This document shows, one piece after another, positions 28,635 to 37,193 of a stretch of 64,000 bases of DNA. The notes below the pieces were generated by a model. It was given only the letters and a program-made list of their open reading frames with translations, was not told the origin of the DNA and made no database searches. The stretch's first letter is position 1; each line of letters starts with the position of its first letter. Location: positions 310,001-374,000 of the forward strand of contig NZ_JAPSKV010000003.1 of assembly GCF_031181385.1 (NCBI RefSeq), written 5' to 3'. The translations under genes and the position numbers were made by a program. This stretch comes from Fredinandcohnia onubensis (GTDB taxonomy: Bacteria; Bacillota; Bacilli; Bacillales; Bacillaceae_L).

Positions 28635-29450
28635 CTATAACCCTTTCACCCATCTTGCAGCCATCTCAATCCAATTCTTTACTTCAGGTTGAATGTGATT
28701 GTCTCTTCCTTTTGACTGCGTTTCCTCTGTACCAAGTGATAGTCCATGAACTCCTTCCGGATAAATATGCATTTCGAGCGGGACACTCTGTTTTAATAAA
28801 CTTTGTGCAAATAGGATGCTGTTCTCAACAGGAACAGACGCATCTGATACCGTATGCCATAAAAATGTTGGTGGGGTTTCAGAGGTTACTTGGTTTTCCA
28901 GTGATAAAAATTCTAGTAGCTCTTGGTCCTCAAACTTTTCTCCTAATAATGCCCGGAAGCTGCCCTCGTGCGCATGTGGACCAGAAGAAATAACTGGGTA
29001 ACTTAGGACTAATCCATTCGGTTTTATTTGTTCTTTTGAAAAGGATAATTGTTCTGTTAAAAACTCCTTGTCCCAGAACACTCCTAAGCTTGCAGTTAAA
29101 TGGCCGCCTGCTGAAAATCCCATGACAATAATTTTGTTGGGGTCAACATTCCAGTCTTCTGCATTGTTACGAATTAAGCCGACTGCATTTGCCAACTGGC
29201 AAAGGGCTGTCGGGAATACAGATGGTTCCACACTATATCTTAGAACACTTGCATGATAACCTTTACTTAGCATTTGAATAGCAACTGGTTCTGCTTCACG
29301 GTCAGACGTATGTACATAGCCACCCCCAGGGCAAATGACAATCATTGGTCGTTTACGGTCTGGGTCAATACTTTCCGAATTATTTAGAAGATACGTGAAT
29401 AATTCAGCTTTTTCGTTATTGTGTTTTAGTTCATGTTTTTCGTGAATCAT
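28635..29450 (-). CDS. Alpha/beta hydrolase, BD-FAE/acetylesterase type
   Basis: 271 residues. VICPGGGYVHTSDREAEP corresponds to the oxyanion-hole HGGG region of esterase-lipases; the nucleophile is in IIVMGFSAGGHLTASLG (GxSxG), with Asp in VSDASVPVENS and His in PEGVHGLSLG. Relatives remove acetyl or feruloyl groups from polysaccharides. It has no signal peptide, so it acts inside the cell. The ATG at 29450 has an AAGGGTGG box; an in-frame start ten codons upstream has none. Confidence 0.85.
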   Translation of the reverse strand: MIHEKHELKHNNEKAELFTYLLNNSESIDPDRKRPMIVICPGGGYVHTSDREAEPVAIQMLSKGYHASVLRYSVEPSVFPTALCQLANAVGLIRNNAEDWNVDPNKIIVMGFSAGGHLTASLGVFWDKEFLTEQLSFSKEQIKPNGLVLSYPVISSGPHAHEGSFRALLGEKFEDQELLEFLSLENQVTSETPPTFLWHTVSDASVPVENSILFAQSLLKQSVPLEMHIYPEGVHGLSLGTEETQSKGRDNHIQPEVKNWIEMAARWVKGL

Positions 29451-29526
29451 GTTTTCCCACCCTTTTATAAAGATTTCCACCTATATAAATTTTCGACATT
29501 TATTTTTGACTTCCTTCAGCCAAAAC

Positions 29527-29553
29527 AAAAAAGGAGGTCAGTCCCTCCTTTTT
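29527..29553 (-). terminator. Terminator of the MacAB-like operon
   Basis: AAAAAGGAGG and CCTCCTTTTT around a seven-base loop, 11 bases after the permease stop; minus-strand U tract present. Confidence 0.82.
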
Positions 29554-29563
29554 AGATCCATCC

Positions 29564-30775
29564 TTATTCGTAACGTAATGCTTCGATCGGACTAAGTTTT
29601 GAGGCTTTGTTTGCTGGTAAGATTCCAAAGATGATACCAATGAAAGCGGAGAAGCCTACGCCGATAATGACAATCATTGGACTTACGGTCGCAGTGATTG
29701 GTGCAAATTGAGATACAACAATGGTCCCTATCGTTGCAAGTCCGATTCCGAGCATGCCTCCTAATGAGGTTAATGTCGCTGATTCAATTAAAAATTGCAG
29801 TAAAATTCGCCCGCGCGTTGCTCCTAGGGCTTTTCGTAAACCAATTTCTCTCGTTCTCTCAGTAACGGAAACGAGCATGATATTCATAACACCGATGCCG
29901 CCCACTAATAATGAAATTCCTGCAATACTTCCAATGACTAAAGTCATAATTGTAATGACAGTATCAACTTCTTGTTCATATTCAGAAAAATCGTTTACGG
30001 TATACATCCCATCCTCAAGTTTTTTGGCCACCGTCAGGGTATCCGCTGCAGAACGCCCGATTTCAGATATTCGTTCTGGATCGTCAGCAATTATAGCTAA
30101 ACGTTCAATTTCTCGATTGCCAAACATCATTGAAATGACTCCTCGCGGCATGAGCATTTCTCCTGATTCATTATGCCGATATTGCTCAGGGATAGGTGAC
30201 TCGTAGACCCCTATTAACTTATAGGGATTACCATTCAAATCGACGATTTCACCGATAATGTTTTCTTTATCTTGAAAGAATTTTTCCCTCGCGACAGTAT
30301 CGATCATCACTACTCGGTTTCTTCCATCGTTATCTCTCGCATTGATTGGTCGTCCCTCAACTATTTGAATGTTTCGAGCTGTAAAGAACTCAGGTCCAAC
30401 TCCGGTAATTTCCATTTCTCCCTGTTGGTCATTGTAAATCAACGGCCCCCAGCCTTGGTTTGTAGCAATAACCGCTTTTACTCCTGGAACTTCGGTAAGG
30501 GTTTCGACGTCGTCGGAAGTTAGTTCAGGTTCCATCCAGAACATCTCTGATTCTTCTTCACCTTCTTTTGGCATCGGCTGATACCAAATATCGACTGCAT
30601 TTTTTTCGATACTAAATAATTCCTCTGTCATTTTCGTTTTGGCCCCTTGGCCAATTGCGACAATAATAATTACAGCCGCCACACCAATGATGATTCCCAG
30701 CATCGTCAAAATGGACCTAATCTTATGATTCCAGATCGAGGATAATGCTTCTTTAAAGCTTTCTAATAGACTCAT
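29564..30775 (-). CDS. MacB-like ABC transporter permease
   Basis: 403 residues with the four-helix MacB topology: one helix at the N-terminus (ILTMLGIIIGVAAVIIIVAIG), a large extracellular domain (about 45-270), then three helices in the last 130 residues (AGISLLVGGIGVMNIMLVSVTERTREIGLRKALGA is the diagnostic segment). It overlaps the ATPase gene by 4 bases. MacB-type systems are mechanotransmitters that expel peptides, antibiotics or lipoproteins. Confidence 0.92.
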   Translation of the reverse strand: MSLLESFKEALSSIWNHKIRSILTMLGIIIGVAAVIIIVAIGQGAKTKMTEELFSIEKNAVDIWYQPMPKEGEEESEMFWMEPELTSDDVETLTEVPGVKAVIATNQGWGPLIYNDQQGEMEITGVGPEFFTARNIQIVEGRPINARDNDGRNRVVMIDTVAREKFFQDKENIIGEIVDLNGNPYKLIGVYESPIPEQYRHNESGEMLMPRGVISMMFGNREIERLAIIADDPERISEIGRSAADTLTVAKKLEDGMYTVNDFSEYEQEVDTVITIMTLVIGSIAGISLLVGGIGVMNIMLVSVTERTREIGLRKALGATRGRILLQFLIESATLTSLGGMLGIGLATIGTIVVSQFAPITATVSPMIVIIGVGFSAFIGIIFGILPANKASKLSPIEALRYE

Positions 30776-31449
30776 AGCCTTCTCCTTTGGTCATCCGTTA
30801 TCAACCCATCTTTTAATGTGATAACCCTATTTGCGTATGCTGCAACTTCATCCTCATGCGTAACAATGATGACAGTTCTTCCCTCTTTATTTAGTTGAAC
30901 CATTAGCTCCATGATTTGCTCACTCGTCTTAGAATCAAGAGCTCCAGTTGGCTCATCCGCTAACACAATCGAAGGATTATTTACTAGGGCTCTCGCAATT
31001 GCAACCCTTTGTTTTTGTCCACCAGAGAGCTGATTTGGCAAATGTTTGACTCGGTCTCCAAGTCCGACCTTGTCTAGCATTTGATTGGCTCTGTCAATAC
31101 GTTCCCGCTTCGGAATTCCTGCATAAATAAGTGGAGATTCAACATTTTTTAGTGCATTATGACGTGGTAAAAGAAAGAATTGCTGAAACACGAAACCGAT
31201 ATGCTCGTTACGCAATTTTGCTAACTTTCGATCCTTTACTAGTCCTATTTTTTCATCGTTTAATTCAAACGAGCCCGAAGTTGGGGAATCTAGGAAACCA
31301 ATAATATTCATTAAAGTTGATTTTCCTGAACCAGATGGCCCCATGATGGCAATAAATTCCCCGTCCTCAATAGTTAAATCAATCCCGTGCAAAACGGGTA
31401 CCTCAAGAGCCCCATTTCCATATACCTTTGTAATCTTACTCAACTTCAT
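30772..31449 (-). CDS. ABC transporter ATP-binding protein (MacB/LolD type)
   Basis: 225 residues. Walker A GPSGSGKST, Q-loop FVFQQFFLLPRHNALKNVE, signature LSGGQKQRVAIARAL, Walker B IVLADEPTGALD and the switch His in VIIVTHEDE are all intact. The ATG at 31449 is one codon after a TTG and lies within the end of the adaptor gene, so translation is probably coupled. Partner of the adjacent permease. Confidence 0.93.
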   Translation of the reverse strand: MKLSKITKVYGNGALEVPVLHGIDLTIEDGEFIAIMGPSGSGKSTLMNIIGFLDSPTSGSFELNDEKIGLVKDRKLAKLRNEHIGFVFQQFFLLPRHNALKNVESPLIYAGIPKRERIDRANQMLDKVGLGDRVKHLPNQLSGGQKQRVAIARALVNNPSIVLADEPTGALDSKTSEQIMELMVQLNKEGRTVIIVTHEDEVAAYANRVITLKDGLITDDQRRRL

Positions 31450-32713
31450 CAAAGGAGGTCACTTCCATTCCATCGTACATTCCTTCATATGGTGTTAAAA
31501 CCACGAGATCATCCTTATGAACACCTTCAGTGACTTGGATAAACTCATCATTCATTGAACCCGTTTGAACTTCGCGTCTTTGTAAGATACCGTCTACTAA
31601 GACATACACAACTGCTAATCCACCTTCATCCAAAATAGCCGTATGCGAAATCACGGGAAGAATCTCAGTTCCAGGAATTCTAACCTCTAATGAAACGTGG
31701 AACCCATGACGAAGATCAGTTGTGTCGTCGGTAATTCCCACTTTGAATGGATACATGGTAACATTGCCACCACCCATTCCCTGAAATTCTCCACCAGATC
31801 CTCCGTCATCATTTGGAAAATGAGAAACGGATTCGACAACTCCCTTCCATTCTCGTTCCTTGAATACCTTAGGACGGACAATTACTTCTTGTCCCTGTTG
31901 AATTTTGACTGCATCAAATTCACTCATTGTTCCAATTACTTTATATGGTTTATTCGAAATGATATGTATGACCGGTTCTGATGCGCCTGCTTCAGTTGTT
32001 GCGATATTTTTATTTACTTTTACAATGATTCCATCAATTTTACTAACAACTGTCATTTCTTTTTTCTGATTCGTAATTTCCGCAATTCGTTCGTTTGCTG
32101 CTGTAATTTCTGATTTCGTATTTTCATATTGTAGCTCCATTTGAACCTTTTCACTTGTAAGTTGATTTACATCTTCAACTGGTGGTTCCTCTACTTGTTG
32201 TGGTTCTGTACCTTCTTCAGTCTTTTCAGGTGTCTCAGCAACTTTTGTTTTTGGTTTGTTTTTTTGTGCAGCAAGGGCTTTTTTTGCTTCTTCAATCCGT
32301 TTATTTAGGGCTGCGATTTGATTTTGTTCTGTCTTTGCTCTAGCTTGAATTAAGTCTCTTTCCCTAGTAGCTCGACTTAATTCTGTATCTAGCTTTGAAG
32401 AATCATAGACAAATAGCGGGTCTCCTGCTTTTACGGTTTTGTTTTCTTCTACCTTATATTCGCTAATCTCTCCTTGCTCTGGATTTAAGAATACTTTTTG
32501 CTCTCCTTCAGGTACGATTTCCCCAGTTACTAGGATCGTTTCGATTAATACTTGCTCTTTTGCTTTTTGTACGGTTACATTTACTTCCTCAATTTGTTCT
32601 CCAACAGATGCCACACTCCTTTCTTTTATGAAAAAGGCTGCTACACCACCCGCGATTACCAGGATTCCGATAATCGACAAGACCCATACTAAAACCTTCT
32701 TTTTCTTCAACAT
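31436..32713 (-). CDS. Membrane fusion/adaptor protein of the MacA type
   Basis: About 425 residues: one N-terminal anchor (VLVWVLSIIGILVIAGGVAAFFI), a lipoyl/biotinyl-like half motif (GEISEYKVEENKTVKAGDPLF), a long coiled coil (about 105-210) with a Pro/Glu-rich insert (KTEEGTEPQQVEEPPVED), the second lipoyl half (VVSKIDGIIVKVNKNI), then beta-barrel domains. In a single-membrane cell it probably gathers substrate for the MacB-like permease. ATG at 32713 has GGGGGA close by; a start seven codons upstream lacks a box. First gene of a three-gene operon. Confidence 0.85.
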   Translation of the reverse strand: MLKKKKVLVWVLSIIGILVIAGGVAAFFIKERSVASVGEQIEEVNVTVQKAKEQVLIETILVTGEIVPEGEQKVFLNPEQGEISEYKVEENKTVKAGDPLFVYDSSKLDTELSRATRERDLIQARAKTEQNQIAALNKRIEEAKKALAAQKNKPKTKVAETPEKTEEGTEPQQVEEPPVEDVNQLTSEKVQMELQYENTKSEITAANERIAEITNQKKEMTVVSKIDGIIVKVNKNIATTEAGASEPVIHIISNKPYKVIGTMSEFDAVKIQQGQEVIVRPKVFKEREWKGVVESVSHFPNDDGGSGGEFQGMGGGNVTMYPFKVGITDDTTDLRHGFHVSLEVRIPGTEILPVISHTAILDEGGLAVVYVLVDGILQRREVQTGSMNDEFIQVTEGVHKDDLVVLTPYEGMYDGMEVTSFDEVE

Positions 32714-32891
32714 ACTTCCCCCTATTGTTTTCATCTCATTAAATAGGTAATTTTTGAATCTCTCTATCTCTGTATCCTTGTTTAATCCAGTAGATTGCGA
32801 TTTTAAAAATATTCAAATTTTACCCTAACCATTAAGACGGCGAAGTTTGCAAAAAGGTTTCAATTTTTTACAAATTTTTTTAAATTTTTAC

Positions 32892-32925
32892 AAAAAAAGA
32901 CCACCCAGAGTAAATCTGGCTGATC
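32892..32925 (-). terminator. Terminator of the helicase gene
   Basis: GATCAGCCAGA and TCTGGGTGGTC pair across a five-base loop with one mismatch and one wobble, followed on the minus strand by seven T. Confidence 0.75.
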
Positions 32926-32980
32926 ATTTGAATTATTTTTTATTTGTGCGACATTCTTTATCGCTTTTATTGTCTAAATT

Positions 32981-35476
32981 TTATCTAGGTTGTCCACGTC
33001 TTGGTCGTTCGAAATAGCATTCATTACAGATAGCGAAGGAAAAGCCAATTGGTAAGTTCTTTCCACATCGTTTACATACTCTTTTAGTTGGCTGAATACC
33101 TGATTTTAAGTGTTCGTGTATTTTATCACTAATTTCTTCCCTTACTCGTTCCCAATAATGAGCTTCTGTCTGTTTTCCTAATTTATAAAGGAATAACAGA
33201 TGGAGGCCGACCGCTTTATAGGAAAGCTCAAGTTCTTCTAGTCCAGAATCTTTAAGGATTGGATCTGGCAGCGAGCAACCTTCGACAATCGCTTCGAGAG
33301 TTTTCTTCCATTGCGCACGTAGAGATGGTTCATTTGACGAAAATGGTAGATGCAAAAAGCCATATAGGTCAGGTAACGATAGCTTTGCCTCAATAATTGT
33401 ATCCTCAATTAACTCATAAAGCATACGTTCCTCATATAGACTTGCCTTTTTCGTCCCTTCTGGACTCTTGAATTGATCCCATAAATAGAAAAACATTCTC
33501 ATCTTTCGAGAATACTTTTGAAAACGTTCAAGAACTGCATTAGTTGGAGCAATCGCGAAGCCCTGAAGCGGGGGATCTTCTTGTTCTAATAAACGTGTCA
33601 TTGTTTTGATATCACTTGTAAAAGCGACTTTCCCGATATCATAAATTCCCCGTCTTCCCGCTCGTCCTGCTATCTGTTTTACTTCCTGAGAGGTTAGCAG
33701 CCTTCTTCTCGTTCCATCGAATTTATCATTTTCTAGAAACACAATCCGTCTAATCGGAAGATTTAAACCCATACCGATTGCATCTGTAGCCACAATAACC
33801 GTTGTTTCCCCATTACTAAAGCGTTGGATCTGCTTTTTTCGAGTTTCCGGTGGCATGCTCCCGTATATCATACTCACACGACGTCCACTACGTTGTAACT
33901 CAGAAGCTGTTTCAAGAACTCTTCTTCTTGAAAAACAAACCAATGCATCCCCTTGCCGTGTTTGATTCAAACGAAAAGCTTGTGGTTCCACCTCTAATGG
34001 TACATCACGATGATATTCATAAACTTCTACATTTGAATCGCCTAGAAGCTGTAATATCATCCATTTTGCATGAAAACTGCAAATGATATGAACCTCTTGT
34101 GCATTTGCAGTTGTTATCGCTTTATACCATGAAAAGCCACGGTCCTTATCGGAAATCATTTGAGCTTCATCAATTACAACTACATCGTAAAAATCCTTTT
34201 CTCTTAGCATTTCAACGGTTGCTGAGAGATGGTTAGCCCCTTCAACAAGCTTTTCTTCTTCTCCTGTTTTTAAATCACACGGTACCCCTTCCTCATTCAA
34301 GGTTTCATAAATTTCGAGTGCTAATAATCGTAATGGAGCTAAATAAACGCCACTATTCGCTTCCTTCATTCGTTGGATTGCTTGATACGTCTTTCCGGTA
34401 TTGGTTTCTCCTACATGTAGGACATATTGGATATTTCGGCCTGGTGATAAGTTATATGCACGTCCGAATATATCCTCGAGCATTCTTTGCTCTTCTTCTC
34501 TTTGTCGTCGTAATTCCTCTTTTTCCTTTTCGGAACGTTCTTTTCGCTCGGTAATGTCTTTTAAAAATAACTGTCTATGTGCGTCCAACTCAAAAGGAAT
34601 GTCAATAAGTTTAACTAGGTCTGACACATATTCCTCTAATATATCCTCAAATAAATCATCCCGAACATCGAGAAAATACTCATAGGCTATTTCTTGTAAA
34701 AATGCATCAGATAATGGTTCTTGAAAGCTATTTTGGCAATCTACGAATATATGTTCCGGTAAGTGTGACTTTAACCAATTTGGCCCGAAATCCATGAGCT
34801 GATGTAAAATGAGATCCTCATATTCCTCAATCAAATTTTCCTGATAAAAATAGCGGTTATGCGCGAGTTCAGTTTCTTTGTAAAGATAAGAAGCAAATGT
34901 CACATCGTCGGATGATAAAATTATCCCTTTTTGCTCAATCTCAATCGTTAAATGACTCCCCAGTAAATAACGAATCCTTAGATAAAGTTCTTCGTAATGA
35001 TCCCCAAGTATTTCGTTGAGGTAAAAGTTTAGCTTGAGAATAAATTTTCTCTTTGTTTCACGATCCTGTTGCTTCTTAATTCGAGCTTCATACTCGGCTC
35101 TTGCGGTTTGATATATTTGCTGCCAATCGTCAGGTTGTTTTGCGTATGTCTCTTCTAGCCAACCTATTAAATCATAAGGATGTATATTACGAATTTCAGA
35201 TCGAAATAGTTTATTCAGTAGTTTTTTACCAACATCCTCAACTTCAAATCCATGCTCCACTAAATAGGCTTTTTTCTCTGATATAGAAGCATGAACGGCT
35301 GTATTCAACCAAGCGTTGAGCCAAATTTGTTCGATAAACTGCCCTCGTTCGCGGACATACTGTTCAAATGAAGGAATCGTTTCTTTTGGCTCCATGTAAT
35401 GATTGATATCATCCAAAACCATCTGTTTTGCTCGATCGACTGCTTGATTATAGTATTGTTCAAGTTGAATGCTCAT
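32981..35476 (-). CDS. Suv3-like DEAD/DEAH-box RNA helicase
   Basis: 831 residues from an ATG with AAGGAG. The N-terminal 340 residues are charged and helical without a recognised domain. The helicase core follows: Walker A in HVGETNTGKTYQAI, VVIDEAQM (DEAQ), CSFHAKW, VIVATDAIGMGLNLPIRRIVF and QIAGRAGRRG. The GETNTGKT and QIAGRAGR pattern matches mitochondrial Suv3-type helicases. The last 40 residues carry a zinc ribbon (CKRCGKNLPIGFSFAICNEC). It probably unwinds RNA during decay or processing. Monocistronic. Confidence 0.85.
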   Translation of the reverse strand: MSIQLEQYYNQAVDRAKQMVLDDINHYMEPKETIPSFEQYVRERGQFIEQIWLNAWLNTAVHASISEKKAYLVEHGFEVEDVGKKLLNKLFRSEIRNIHPYDLIGWLEETYAKQPDDWQQIYQTARAEYEARIKKQQDRETKRKFILKLNFYLNEILGDHYEELYLRIRYLLGSHLTIEIEQKGIILSSDDVTFASYLYKETELAHNRYFYQENLIEEYEDLILHQLMDFGPNWLKSHLPEHIFVDCQNSFQEPLSDAFLQEIAYEYFLDVRDDLFEDILEEYVSDLVKLIDIPFELDAHRQLFLKDITERKERSEKEKEELRRQREEEQRMLEDIFGRAYNLSPGRNIQYVLHVGETNTGKTYQAIQRMKEANSGVYLAPLRLLALEIYETLNEEGVPCDLKTGEEEKLVEGANHLSATVEMLREKDFYDVVVIDEAQMISDKDRGFSWYKAITTANAQEVHIICSFHAKWMILQLLGDSNVEVYEYHRDVPLEVEPQAFRLNQTRQGDALVCFSRRRVLETASELQRSGRRVSMIYGSMPPETRKKQIQRFSNGETTVIVATDAIGMGLNLPIRRIVFLENDKFDGTRRRLLTSQEVKQIAGRAGRRGIYDIGKVAFTSDIKTMTRLLEQEDPPLQGFAIAPTNAVLERFQKYSRKMRMFFYLWDQFKSPEGTKKASLYEERMLYELIEDTIIEAKLSLPDLYGFLHLPFSSNEPSLRAQWKKTLEAIVEGCSLPDPILKDSGLEELELSYKAVGLHLLFLYKLGKQTEAHYWERVREEISDKIHEHLKSGIQPTKRVCKRCGKNLPIGFSFAICNECYFERPRRGQPR

Positions 35477-35617
35477 TGAATTGCTCCTTGTCAAAGACGT
35501 ATAGTAATTAGTTTATATAGGACTAAAAAAATATATGTATAGGATGATATTACCACATCTATATGTCACGACTATTTGATAAAATTTGAGGATAAACTTT
35601 AACAGGAGGACAACATC

Positions 35618-36769
35618 ATGAAAAAACGATCTATCTTCCTTAGTATTTTGGCGATTGTGATCTTTAGTGGTGGCTTATTAACAGGTTTGTGGCTATCAAA
35701 CCAAAATCAACATGAAACCAAATTCGGTAATGAAACACCACAATCGACAAAAAATCCAGAACAAAAAGCAAAACCTAAACTGGATAAAAAAACGTCAAAT
35801 GTTTTAGTCGGTTATATACAGGATTTTCGCGACCCCAATCAAATTGATTATTCTAAACTGACACATATTATCTTCTCCTTTGTTCATCCAACGAAGGATG
35901 GTCAACTCTTGTTTACGGGTGATCATGCAGTTAAAAACCTTAGAAATATGGTTGCCAATGCCCATAAACATGATACAAAGGCAATGCTTGCCGTTGGCGG
36001 TTGGTTCCATATGAATGGCGGGGAATCTTATGATTATTTTTCGGCAGCATTAGCGAACCCAACTTCACAGCAAAAGCTTGTGAATGAACTCATTGGAGTT
36101 GTTGAAAAAGAAAATCTAGATGGTATTGATATTGATTTCGAGCACCCTCGTACAGATGCTGATGCGAAACATTTACATCAATTTATTAAAACATTAGGTA
36201 ACAAGCTACGTGATCAAAACAAGGAATTATCAATTGCAGTTCACTCAAAAATTCATGGCCAAACCTTAACTGAACTAGCCTATGTGAAATATGAGCCAGC
36301 TATGTTTCAATATGTAGACTATGTAAATATTATGGCATATGATGGCCAATGGGACGGTGGTTACCATGCTGAGAATTTATCACCTTATCCGTTTACTGAA
36401 AACATCGTAGGTTACTGGGCAGATTTATTTGATAGTCGCAAGCTACCAAAGGAAAAGCTTGTCCTTGGTGTTCCGTTTTATGCGCAGCCAATAGACCCAA
36501 ACATCAAGCAGGTTTCCTATGAAGCAATAGTGGAAAGCAATCCTAATAATGCCGTAAAGGATACCGTCAATATGAATGGCACAACCTATTATTATAACGG
36601 CCAAACGATGATGACAAGAAAAACAAAGCTTGCACTAAATCATGGTTTTGGTGGAATGATGATTTGGGAATTAGGCTTAGATGCAAAAGGGGCAAATAGT
36701 CTAACGAACACTCTTTATGAATCAATCGCATCGACAAATATAGATGATTACTACACGTTAAAAAAATAA
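35618..36769 (+). CDS. Glycoside hydrolase family 18 protein, membrane-anchored or secreted
   Basis: 383 residues. The N-terminus is a signal/anchor (IFLSILAIVIFSGGLLTGLWL) followed by a Lys/Gln-rich linker. The TIM barrel starts at VLVGYIQDFRDP; AMLAVGGWF is the SxGG-type strand and LDGIDIDFEHP supplies the DxxDxDxE motif with its catalytic Glu. YVDYVNIMAYDGQWD and MIWELGLDAKG complete the fold. It cleaves beta-1,4-linked GlcNAc polymers (chitin, peptidoglycan-like or spore cortex-related glycans). Start: ATG with AGGAGGA. Confidence 0.9.
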   Translation: MKKRSIFLSILAIVIFSGGLLTGLWLSNQNQHETKFGNETPQSTKNPEQKAKPKLDKKTSNVLVGYIQDFRDPNQIDYSKLTHIIFSFVHPTKDGQLLFTGDHAVKNLRNMVANAHKHDTKAMLAVGGWFHMNGGESYDYFSAALANPTSQQKLVNELIGVVEKENLDGIDIDFEHPRTDADAKHLHQFIKTLGNKLRDQNKELSIAVHSKIHGQTLTELAYVKYEPAMFQYVDYVNIMAYDGQWDGGYHAENLSPYPFTENIVGYWADLFDSRKLPKEKLVLGVPFYAQPIDPNIKQVSYEAIVESNPNNAVKDTVNMNGTTYYYNGQTMMTRKTKLALNHGFGGMMIWELGLDAKGANSLTNTLYESIASTNIDDYYTLKK

Positions 36770-36823
36770 AAGTGTTATGTTATTTCATTTTCCATCCATC
36801 CTAACAGATGGAGGTGAAAAAAC

Positions 36824-36958
36824 ATGACAAATCGCAATCCAGTCGAATTTACAGGAAAAGTATTAGATAAAAGAAATACCTTAACAGGTCCAGATGACGA
36901 AGGTAAAAATGGACATCCGAATCGACCTCAAAATGTTTCAATCAAAGAAAACAAATAA
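36824..36958 (+). CDS. Small hydrophilic protein of unknown function (44 residues)
   Basis: ATG with a strong GGAGGTG box 7 nt upstream. The product begins MTNRNPVEFTGKVLDK, continues through TGPDDEGKNGHPNRPQN and ends in SIKENK. It is charged, with no Cys and no membrane segment. Composition resembles minor spore proteins, but I recognise no family. It lies 54 bases after the GH18 gene and may share its transcript. Confidence 0.6.
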   Translation: MTNRNPVEFTGKVLDKRNTLTGPDDEGKNGHPNRPQNVSIKENK

Positions 36959-37022
36959 GATTAGAAAATAAACAATTTTATTCCGGGGAATATTATTCCA
37001 TATAGGATTGGAGGATTTCCCT

Positions 37023-37160
37023 GTGATTGAGAATAATGATGAAAGATTAATCTCAAATGAAAACCCGATTCGTGAACGGGTGAAAAAAAGAAATGCAACT
37101 GATTTTAGCAGTTCATCGCTAAGACGAATTGCACTCACACAATTAGGTCGAAAACGATAA
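37023..37160 (+). CDS. Small basic protein of unknown function (45 residues)
   Basis: GTG start with GGAGGA 7 nt upstream. The product begins MIENNDERLISNENPIRERV and ends SLRRIALTQLGRKR. It is rich in Arg, Asn and Ser and has no hydrophobic stretch. The open frame ends three bases before a strong terminator, which supports a real transcript end. Family not recognised. Confidence 0.5.
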   Translation: MIENNDERLISNENPIRERVKKRNATDFSSSSLRRIALTQLGRKR

Positions 37161-37162
37161 AG

Positions 37163-37191
37163 ACGTTAGGGTGTGTCCCTAACGTTTTTTA
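37163..37191 (+). terminator. Terminator after the small plus-strand genes
   Basis: ACGTTAGGG and CCCTAACGT form a perfect 9-bp stem with loop TGTGT, followed by six T. It also faces the end of glgA on the other strand, where the U tract is poorer. Confidence 0.85.
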
Positions 37192-37193
37192 GC

